From NCBI RefSeq assembly GCF_030272615.1, contig NC_081412.1, forward strand, positions 339,382,870 through 339,446,869: a stretch of 64,000 nucleotides of DNA. The letters run 5' to 3'. The position numbers and the translations under genes were made by a program. The notes beneath the pieces were generated by a model. The model worked only from the letters and a program-made list of their open reading frames with translations. It was not told the DNA's origin and ran no database searches. This document shows, piece by piece, positions 54,808 to 64,000 of the stretch (position 1 is its first letter; the number at the start of each line of letters is the position of its first letter). This stretch comes from Cryptomeria japonica (Eukaryota > Streptophyta > Pinopsida > Cupressales > Cupressaceae).

Positions 54808-54979
54808 ATAGGGCATGTCTTATTCTAGCTAGCTACTATTTCAACACATTCTAATAAATGTATCTATTTCTATGCAATAATTAGTAGTAGCTACATAGAC
54901 TAGCATGGTACATAAGTTCTTTTCTAATAGTGCCCTTCATATGCAATTCTTTCAAGATTATTTAATTGTATCTACATTC

Positions 54980-55081
54980 TTAGGTTATGCAAATGGAGAT
55001 TAGATTAGGTTATGTATCTACTTTCTTGCTCTGTAATTCTCGTTGTGTTTAATAAATTTTTATCCCTTTGGTGAAAAAAAA
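54980..55081 (+). mobile_element. Possible LINE 3' tail
   Basis: ttaataaatttttatccctt, then tggtg and a run of eight A resembles the 3' end of plant L1-type LINEs. No LINE coding sequence or clear TSD found, so this is weak. Confidence 0.3.
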
Positions 55082-55440
55082 GGAGGTTGATGATAAATAT
55101 CTATGTTGTCTATTAGTTGATTCCCATGCCAAAACTTATCACACAAGCTAAAATATGATAATCTTGGTAAAAAAATCTCATACAGAAGAATAATGAGTTA
55201 TGTCTTAAGTCTCATTGCATGGTGCTATGTGACTTTGGATAAGTTCGCTATTGTTAATCATGAAAGATGATGGACTAATCATGGATGGTGCTAAAATTGT
55301 TACGAAAAACCCAATAGAGTCGTGGTTTACTCACAAGGTTGATCAATATGAAATTACAAGTAGCTTCACGGGTTCCATAACAATTGCAGTTGTGGTCTAC
55401 TTCACTCAAATGTCATGAAAAGAAAAAGTGTTAAGATCAA
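55082..55440. other. CACTA interior, nothing recognised
   Basis: Non-coding; no repeat or domain seen. Confidence 0.45.
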
Positions 55441-56015
55441 AAAAAACATCTCCCTGCAAGTCCACTTCGAGGCCGGCCTGGATGATTGCTATTGGTAAAT
55501 GCCAATGCCCACCACTTGGGGGTGGGGGACCAGGAATGTTGGGTTAGTACTCGGCAATTACCCCCAACAATGCTTCGACGACCAGCTTATTGATATATTA
55601 TGTTGCTTCATCTGCCCAGAAAAAACCGGTCGTGGCTGGGGTTTGTCACTATATTGTTCCTTTCGCAGACACGAAGTGGAAGGCCTTCAATCCTTGTTTG
55701 AGTTCCTTCTGCGGCTGAGTGAAAGATCGAACAAAAACTAGTTCCTTCAGCGGTGCTTTGTTCCAGTTCCCACAGGAAAATTCCACCATAAGATTGAACA
55801 AATACCAGTTAACCCTTGACCAATGGTTCTCGCCTAAACAGCTATGAAAAGGAACAAGCAATGAGTAGTAGCGGAGGCAAGGCTGGGGGATTCTATCAAA
55901 CAGAGGTGGAACTGTCAGCGGGAATACGCTGCTGGGGTGGCAACGAGAAAATGGGAAGAGGTCGCGGAAATGATTTGAAATGTCTTGGTCTTTTTTTTAA
56001 TATAAGTAATGCCCG
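55441..56015. other. GC-richer segment, possible captured host sequence
   Basis: Base composition is clearly less AT-rich than its surroundings. Open frames exist on both strands (plus 55499-55741, 55816-56055; minus 55861-55649), but none shows a recognisable domain. It may be another captured gene piece, given the element's DRM fragment. Confidence 0.3.
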
Positions 56016-56221
56016 CTGTAGTCAGAATTTCGACGAACGCGGACACTTTATGTAAAAAATGCAAATGTCGTTGCCAATTCCTTCTCTTCCACAAACATAT
56101 ATTGAATTATCATCAGAATTTTGACAAATGCGGGCAATTTTTCAAAAAAAATCAAATTTGTTCACAATATACCTTCTCCGTCGAAAATCATCGTCGAAAT
56201 TTTAGGGTAAATGTATTAGTG
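56016..56221. repeat. CACTA right subterminal repeats and terminal inverted repeat
   Basis: gtcagaatttcgacgaacgc and tcagaattttgacaaatgc repeat a word also at the left end (about 32476-32495). The last 44 bases contain cgtcgaaaatcatcgtcg and end attagtg; their reverse complement aligns with the left end (CACTA, a CTAA block, TTTCGACG). Confidence 0.8.
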
Positions 56222-59200
56222 CTTGTCGTGCCTTTAAACCATCATTTTGATGTTTTGAAACAAGAGCTTTCGAGCCACGCGCTCCTAAATGAGGTTCTAA
56301 GAGCACGATATGCATCAAAATCACATTTTGACACTACAGGCTCTGGAATAGGGACTTGCGTCTTGAAAGCTTGTTGTGCCTCCAAACACCAATTTTGATG
56401 CTTCAAAACCAAATATTTTGATGCATTAGCTCCAAAACAAATTTCTAACTTGATTTTGATGCTCCAAAACTGGGGCTTTTGAGGTACAATTTTTAAAACA
56501 AGCTTCTAAGAGCACAATGTGCATCAAAATTGAATTTTGATGCTACTAGCTCTAGAATCGGGGCTTGCATATTGAAACCGTGTTGTGCCTCAAAACACTG
56601 ATTTTGATGCTCTGAAACCGGGGCTTTCGAGGCACAAGCTTCAAAATGAGCGTCTAAGAGCACGATGTGCGCCAAACTCAAATTTTGATGCTACTAACTC
56701 TAGAATCAGGACTTGCATCTAGAAACCTTGTTGTGCCTCCAAACATTGATTTTGATGCTCCAAAACTGGTTCTTTAAAGGCAAAAGCTCTGAAATGAGCT
56801 TCTACGAGAATGATGTAAGCCAAAATCAAATTTTGACGCTATAGGCTCCGGAATAGGGACTTGCTTATTGAATCCTTGTTGTGCCTCCAAACACTGATTT
56901 TGATGTTTCAAAATTGGGGCTTTTGAGGCACAAGCTCTGCAAACGAGGTTCTAAGAGCACGATGTGCATCAAAATCACGTTTTGACACTACCGGCTCCGA
57001 AATCACGACTTTCGTCTTACAACCTTGTGCCTCCAAACACCAATTTTCATGCTTTGAAACCTTGGCTTTCAAGGCACAAGCTCCTAAACAAGGTTCTAAG
57101 ACCACAATGTGCTTCAAAATCACATTTTGACACTACCGGCTCTAGAATCGGGACTTGCCTCTTGAAACCTTGTTGTGCCTCCAAACACCGATTTTGATGC
57201 TCTAAAAACCTAGGCTTTCGAGGTGCAAGCTACGAAACAAGGTTCTAAGAGAACGATGTGCATCAAAATTGAATTTTGATGCTACCACCACAGGAATTGG
57301 GACTTGCATCTTGAAACCTTATTGTGCCTCTAAACATTGATTTTGATGTTCTAAAATCAGGGCTTTCAAGGCACAAGCTCCGAAATGAGGTTCTAAGACC
57401 GCGATGTACATCAAAATTGTGTTTTGATGCTACCGACTCTGGAATCGGGAATTGTGTCTTGAAACCTTGTTGTGCCTCCAAACACTAATTTTTATGCTCC
57501 AAAAATGAGGCTTTTGAGGCACAACCTCCGAAATGAGGTTCTAAGAACACCATGTTTATAAACATCGTGTTTTGACACTATCGGCTTGAGAATCGGGACT
57601 TGTGTCTTGAAACCTTGTTGTGCCTTTAAACATTGATTTTGATGTTTTGAAACTAGAGCTTTTGAGCCACGCGCTCCAAAAAGAGGTTCTAAGAGCACGA
57701 TGTGCATCAAAATCATGTTTTGACACTACAAGCTTCGGAATAGGGACTTGTGTCATGAAAGCTTGTTGTGCCTCCAAACACCAATTTTGACACTATAGGC
57801 TCTAGAATCGGGACTTGCGTCTTGAAAGCTTGTTGTGCCTTCAAACACCAATTTTGATGCTCTGAAACTGATGCTTTTGAGGTGCAAGCTCCGAAAAAAG
57901 GTTCTAACAGAATGATGTGCATCAAAATTCTACCAACATAGGAATCGGGACTTGCATCTTGAAACCTTGTTGTGCCTCAAAACATTGGTTTTGATGTTCC
58001 AAAATCAGGGCTTTCAAGGCACAAGCTCTGACATGAGGTTCTAAGAGCATGATGTACATCAAAATCGTGTTTTGTCGATACTGACTCTGGAATTAGGAAT
58101 TGTGTCTTGAAACCTTGTTGGGCCTCCAAACACTAATTTTTATGCTCCAAAAATGAGGCTTTTGAGGCACAACCGAAATGAGGTTCTAAGAACACCATGT
58201 TTATCAAAATCGTGTTTTGATGCTATCGACTTGAGAATGGGGACTTGTGTCTTGAAACCTTGTTGTGCCTTTAAACATTGATTTTGATGTTTTGAAACTG
58301 GTGCTTTGAAACCACGCGCTCCGAAACGATGTTCTAAGAGCACGATGTGCATCAAAATCACATTTTGACACAAAAGGCTCCAAAATAGGGACTTGCATCT
58401 TGAAAGCTTGTTGTGCCTCCAAACACCAATTTTGATGCTTCAAAACTAAATATTTTGAGGGATAAGCTCCAAAACAATATTCTACCTCGATTTTGATGCT
58501 CCAAAACTAGGGCATTCTAGGAACAATTTCTAAAACAAGGTTCTAAGAGCACAATGTGCATCAAAATTGAATTTTGATGCTACCCGCTCTAGAATGAGAG
58601 CTTGCATCTTGAAACCTTGTTGTGCCTCAAAACACTGATTTTGATGCTCTGAAACTGGGGCTTTTAAGGCACAAGCTTCGAAATGAGGTTTTAACCGCAC
58701 GATGTGTGCCAAAATCAGATTTTGATGTTATTGACTCTAGAATCGGGACTTGCATCTTGAAACCTTGTTGCGCCTCCGAATATTGATTTTGATGCTCCAA
58801 AATTGTGTCTTTCAAGGGACAAGCACCAAAATAAGCTTCTAAGAGAATGATGTGCGTTGAATTTGAATTTTGACACTACAGGCTCCAAAATAGGGACTTG
58901 CCTCTTGAAACCTTGTTATGCCTCCAAACACTGATTTTGATGTTTCAAAATTGAGGCTTTCGAGGCACAAGCTCCACAAATGAGGTAAGAGCATGATGTG
59001 CATCAAAATCATGTTATGACACTACCGGTTCCAAAATTGTGACTTTCCTCTTGCAACCTTGCACCTCCAAACACCAATTTTGATACTCCGAAACTAGGGC
59101 TTTCGAGGCACAAGCTCCTAAACAAGGTTCTAAGAGCACAATGTGCTTCAAAATCGCATTTTGACACTACCGGCTCTAGAATCGGGACTTGCATCTTCAA

Positions 59201-62200
59201 ACATTATTGTGCCTCCAAAAACCAATTTTGATGATCTGAAACTGAGGCTTTCGAGGTGCAAGCTCCGAATCAAAGTTCTAAGAGAATGATGTACATCAAA
59301 ATCTACCAGCACAAGAATCGGGACTTGCACCTTGAAACCTTATTGTGCCTCCAAACATTGATTTTGATGTTCCAAAATTAGGGCTTTCAAGGCACAAGCT
59401 CCGAAATGAGGTTCTCAGAGCACGATGTACATCAAAATTGCGTTTTAACACTACCGACTCTGGAATCGGGAATTATGTCTTGAAACCTTGTTGTGCCTCC
59501 AAACACTAATTTTTATGCTCCAAAAATGAGGCTTTTGAGGCACAACCTCCAAAATGAGTTTGTAAGAACACCATGTTTATCAAAATCGTGTTTTGACGCT
59601 ATCGGCTTGAGAATCGGGACTTGTGTCTTGAAACCTTGTTGTGCCTTTAAACATTGATTTTAATGTTTTGAAACTAGAGCTTTCGAGCCACAGACTCTGA
59701 AATGAGGTTCTAAGAGCATGATGTGCATCAAAATCATATTTTGACACTACAGGCTCCAGAATAGGGACTTGCATCTTGAAAGCTTGTTGTGCCTCCAAAC
59801 ACCAATTTTCATGCTTCAAAATAGAAGATTTTGAGGCATAAGCTCCAAAACAAGGTTTTTCCTTGATTTTGATGCTCCAAAATTGAGGCTTTCGAGGCAC
59901 AATTTTTAAAACAAGGTTCTAAGAGCACGATGTGCATCCAAATTAAATTTTGATGCTACTTGCTCTAGAATTGAGGCTTGCATCTTGAAACCTTGTTGTG
60001 CATCAAAACAGTGATTTTGATGCTCTGAAACTGGGTCTTTTGAGGCACAAACTTAGAAATGAGGTTCTAAGAGCACGATGTGTGCCAAAATCAAATTTTG
60101 ATGCTATTGACTCTAGAATCGGGACTTGCATCTTGAAACCTTATTATGCCTCCAAACATTGATTTTGATGCTCCAAAACTAGGTCTTTCGAGGCACAAAC
60201 TCCGCAATGAGCTTCTATGAGAATGATGTGTGTCAAAATCAAATTTTGATGCTACATGCTCTGGAATAGGGACTTGTTCCTTATTGTGCCTCCAAACACT
60301 GATTTTGATGTTTCAAAATTGGGGGTTTCAAGGCACAAGCTCCGAAAACGAGGTTCTAAGAGCATGATGTCTGTCAAAATCACGTTTTGACACTACCGAC
60401 TCCCAAATTATGACTTCTGTCTTGCAACCTTGCGCCTGCAAACACCAATTTTGATGCTCTAAAATCGGGGCTTTTGAGGCACAAGCTCCTAAACAAGGTT
60501 CTAAGAGAACAATGTGCTTCAAAATCACATTTTGACACTACCAGCTCGAGAATCGGGACTTGCATCTTGAAAACTTGTTTTGCCTCCAAATAAGAATTTT
60601 GATGCTCTGAAACCGGGGCTTTCGAAGTACAAGCTCCAAAACAAGGTTCTAAGAGAATGATGTGTATCAAAATTGAATTTTGATGCTACCAACACAGGAA
60701 TCGGGACTTGCATCTTGAAACCTTGTTGTGCCTCCAAACATTGATTTTGATGTTCCAAAATCAGGGCTTTCAAGGCACAAGCTCCTAAATGAGGTTCTAA
60801 GAGCACGATGTACATCAAAATTGCATTTTGACACTACTGACTCTAGAATCGGGAATTGTGTCTTGAAACCTTTTTGTGCCTCCAAACACTGATTTTTATG
60901 CTCCAAAAATGAGGCTTTTGAGGCACAACCTCTGAAATGAGGTTCTAAGAACACCATGTTTATCAAAATTGTGTTTTGACACTATCAGCTTGAGAATCAG
61001 AACTTGTGTCTTGAAACCTTGTTGTGCCTTTAAACATTGATTTTGATGTTTTGAAACTGGAGCTTTCAAGCCACGCGCTTCGAAACAAGGTTCTAAGAGC
61101 ACGATGTGCATCAAAATCATGTTATGACACTACAGGCTCCGGAATAGGGACTTGCGTCTTGAAAGCTTGTTGTGCCTCCAAACACCAATTTTGATGCTTC
61201 AAAACTGAATATTTTGAGGCATAAGCTCCAAAACAAGGTTCTACCTTGATTTTGATGCTCCAAGACTGGGGCTTTTGAGGCACAATTTCTAGAACAAGTA
61301 TCTAAGAGCACAATGTGCAACAAAATTAAATTTTGATGCTACTGGCTCTAGAATCAGGGCTTGCATCTTGAAACGTTGTTGTGCCTCAAAACACTGATTT
61401 TGATGCTCTGAAATCGGGGCTTTCGAGGCACAAGCTTCGAAATGAGGTTCTAAGAGCATGATGTGCGCCAAAATCATATTTTGATGCTATTGACTGTAGA
61501 ATCAGGACTTGCATCTTGAAACCTTGTTGTGCCTCCAAACATTGATTTTGATGCTCCAAAATTGGGTCTTTCGAGGCAAAAGCTCTGAAATGAGCTTCTA
61601 AGAGAATGATGTGTGTCAAAACTGAATTTTAACGCTACAAGCTTCGGAATAGGGACTTGATTCGTGTAACCTTGTTGTGCCTCCAAACACTTATTTTGAT
61701 GTTTCAAAATTGAGGCTTTCGAGGCACAAACTCCGCAAACGAGGTTTTAAGAGCATGATGTATGTCAAAATCACATTTTGACACTACCACCTCTGAAATT
61801 GCAACTTCCATCTTGTAACCTTGCGCCTCTAAACACTAATTTTGATGCTCTCAAACCGGGGCTTTCAAGGCACAAGCTCCTAAAAGCACAATGTGCTTCA
61901 AAATCGCATTTTGAAACTATCGGCTCTGGAATCGGGACTTGCATCTGGAAACTTTGTTGTGCTCGCAAACACTAATTTTGATGCTCTGAAACTAGGGCTT
62001 TCGAGGTGCAAGCTCCGAAACAAGGTTGTAACAGAACAATGTGCATCAAAATTGAATTTTGATGCTACGATCATGGGAATCAGGACTTGCATCTTGAAAC
62101 CTTGTTGTGCCTCCAAACATTGATTTTGATGTTCCAAAATCAGAGCTTTCAAGGCACAAGCTCTGAAAGGGGGTTCTAAGAGCACGTTGTACATCAAAAT

Positions 62201-64000
62201 TGCATTTTGACACTACCAGCTCTGGAATCAGGAATTGTGTCTTGAAACCTTGTTGTGCCTCCAAAAACTAATTTGTATGCTCCAAAAATGAGGCTTTTGA
62301 GGCACAACCTTCGAAATGAGGTTCTAAGAACACCATGTTTATCAAAATCGTGTTTTGATGCTATCGGCTTGAGAATCGAGACTTGTGTCTTGAAACCTTG
62401 TTGTGCCTTTAAACATTGATTTTGATGTTTGAAACTGGAGATTTTGAGCAACGTGCTCCAAAACTAGGTTTTAAGAGCACGATGTGGATCAAAATCACGT
62501 TTTGACACTATAGGCTCCAAAATAGGGACTTCCGTCTTGAAAGCTTGTTGTGCCTCCAAACACCAATTTTGATGCTTTAAAACTAAAAATTTTGAGGCAT
62601 AAGCTCAAAAACAAGGTTCTACCTCGATTTTGATGCCCAAAACTAGGGATTTCGAGGCACAATTTCCAAAACAAGGTTCTAAGAGCACAATGTGCATCAA
62701 AATTGAATTTTGATGCTACTGGCTCTAGAATCGGGGCTTGCATCTTGAAACCTTTTTGTGCCTCAAAACACTGATTTTGATGCTCTGAAACCAGGGCTTT
62801 CGAGGAACAAGCTTCGAAATGAGGTTCTAAGAGCACAATGTGCACCAAAATCAACTTTTGACGCTATTGACTCTAGAATCGAGACTTGCATCTTCAAACC
62901 TTGTTGTGCCTCCAAACATTGATTTTGATGCTCCAAAACTGGGTCTTTCGAGGCACAAGCTCCAAAATGTGCTTCTAAGAGAATGATGTGCGTAAAAATC
63001 AAATTTTGACGCTATAGGCTCTGGAATAGGGACTTGCTTCTTGAAACCTTGTTGTGCCTCCAAACACTGATTTTGATGTTTCAAAATCGGGGCTTTCAAG
63101 GCACAAGCTCCACAAACGAGGTTCTAAGAGCACGATGTGCATCAAAATCACGTTTTGACACTATCGGCTCTGAAATCGCGACTTCCGTCTCGCAACCTTG
63201 CACCTCCAAACAGCAATTTTAATGCTCCAAAACTGAGGCTTTCGAGGCACAAGCTCCTAAACAAGGTGTTAAGAGCACAATGTGCTTCAAAATAGAATTT
63301 TGACACTACTGGCTCTCGAATCAAGAGTTGCGGTTTGAAACCTTGTTGTTCCTCCAAACACCAATTTTGATCCTTTGAAATCAGGACTTTTGAGGTGCAA
63401 GCTCTGAAACAAGCTTCTAAGAGAATGATGTGCATCAAAATTCTACCAGCACAGCAATCGGGACTTGCATCTTGAAACCTTGTTGTGCCTCCAAACATTG
63501 ATTTTGATGTTCCAAAATCAGGGCTTTCAAGGCACAAGCTCCGAAATGAGGTTCTAAGAGCACGAGGTACATCAAAATTGTGTTTTGAAGCTACCAACTT
63601 TGGAATCGAGAATTGTATCTTGAAACCTTGTTGTGCCTCCAAACACTAATTTTTATGCTCCAAAAATGAGGATTTTGGGGCACAACCTCCGAAATGAGGT
63701 TCTAAGAACACCATGTTTATCAAAATCGTGTTTTGATGCTATCGGCTTGAGAATCGGGACTTGTGTCTTGAAACCTTGTTGTGCCTTTAAATATTGATTT
63801 TGATGTTTTGAAACTAGAGCTTTCCAGCCACGCGCTCCGAAACGAGGTTCTAAGAGCAAGATGTGCATCAAAATTCACATTTTGACACTATAGGCTCCGA
63901 AATAGGGACTTGCATCTTGAAAGCTTGTTGTCCCTCAAAACACCAATTTTGATGCTTCAAAACCAAAGATTTTGAGGCATAAGCTCCAAAACAAGGTTCT
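56222..64000. repeat. Satellite array, block C (continues past the window)
   Basis: It resumes with ctt (TSD) and gtcgtgcctttaaac, the second half of the monomer cut at 32347. HOR landmarks are at 57493, 58141, 59514, 60897, 62276 and 63654 (intervals 648, 1,373, 1,383, 1,379, 1,378). The 648-bp interval reflects a junction near 57782 where a type-2 monomer passes directly to type 7. Three type-8 monomers here (at about 57926, 59298 and 63439) share a deletion of about 16 bp. Confidence 0.97.

Larger units (their letters stand above)
32348..56221. mobile_element. CACTA (En/Spm-type) DNA transposon, 23.9 kb with nested insertions
   Basis: The left end reads CACTAGAAAATTTGGGC and the right end ...TAGTG; the reverse complement of the right end begins CACTAATACATTTACCC. 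The ends share a following TTTCGACG block. A 3-bp TSD ctt flanks both ends, as is standard for CACTA elements. Subterminal CGACGG/GTCGG words cluster at both ends. Removal restores a satellite HOR unit of 1,392 bp. Subtracting the two LTR elements leaves about 7.3 kb of own sequence. No transposase is recognisable, so it is non-autonomous. Coding direction is therefore undefined. Confidence 0.88.

Noticed and set aside
54980-55081. A full LINE insertion
   Set aside because: Only a tail-like AT-rich end and short A-run are visible; no endonuclease or RT motifs upstream and no TSD.
32348-56221. A CACTA transposase gene
   Set aside because: I looked for TNP2-type motifs in all non-LTR segments (32700-33355, 37596-41147, 53447-56015) and found none; the element appears non-autonomous.

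Overview
The window is nuclear plant DNA: Tat-lineage Gypsy, Copia and CACTA elements, a plant-mobile-domain (PMD) gene, a DRM-type DNA-methyltransferase fragment and long satellite DNA. I see no intact host gene, tRNA or rRNA. The density of old nested insertions suggests a large, repeat-rich genome, perhaps a gymnosperm, but the sequence does not settle the species.

The substrate is one satellite array of about 19.4 kb, now in three blocks (1-3258, 24022-32347, 56222-64000). Monomers of about 147 bp are arranged in a higher-order repeat (HOR) of nine monomer types, about 1,380 bp. Two large insertions split the array. When each insertion and one copy of its target-site duplication (TSD) are removed, the broken HOR units return to 1,390 and 1,392 bp, so both insertions are simple and exactly bounded.

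Insertion 1 (3259-24021, TSD actgg/actag) is a Ty3/Gypsy Tat-lineage retrotransposon. In order it has a 1.1-kb LTR, primer-binding site, 2.1-kb leader, gag, protease, G-patch, reverse transcriptase, RNase H, a second (archaeal-type) RNase H and integrase. An antisense PMD gene with a probable intron, a repeat-rich 3' UTR, a polypurine tract and the 3' LTR follow. Frameshifts, stops and active-site changes have inactivated it. A 5'-truncated Copia (16166 to about 19945, SIRE-like) splits the antisense gene.

Insertion 2 (32348-56221, 3-bp TSD ctt) is a CACTA DNA transposon with CACTA/TAGTG ends and CGACGG-type subterminal repeats. No transposase is visible in its roughly 7.3 kb of own sequence. 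It carries apparent host-gene pieces (a DRM fragment, an unidentified exon and other degraded coding sequence) and a roughly 104-bp-arm hairpin. Two copies of an unusual non-autonomous LTR element lie in it in opposite orientation: a truncated minus copy (33356 to about 37595) and a complete plus copy (41148-53441, TSD ctttg). These encode a gag-like protein with four zinc knuckles plus a roughly 1,000-residue second ORF with a long Glu/Lys-rich helix, and no pol. A Tork/Tnt1-type Copia (47244-51967, TSD cactt) is inserted 14 codons before the stop of that second ORF.

Nesting depth is therefore satellite > CACTA > non-autonomous LTR element > Tork Copia. LTR differences counted by eye (about 6% in the outer element, 3-4% in the inner) agree with that order. 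The most novel-looking items are the gag+ORF2 element family, the CACTA with a DRM fragment, the antisense intron-containing PMD gene, and the dispersed TCGTACGA motif in the Tat element.
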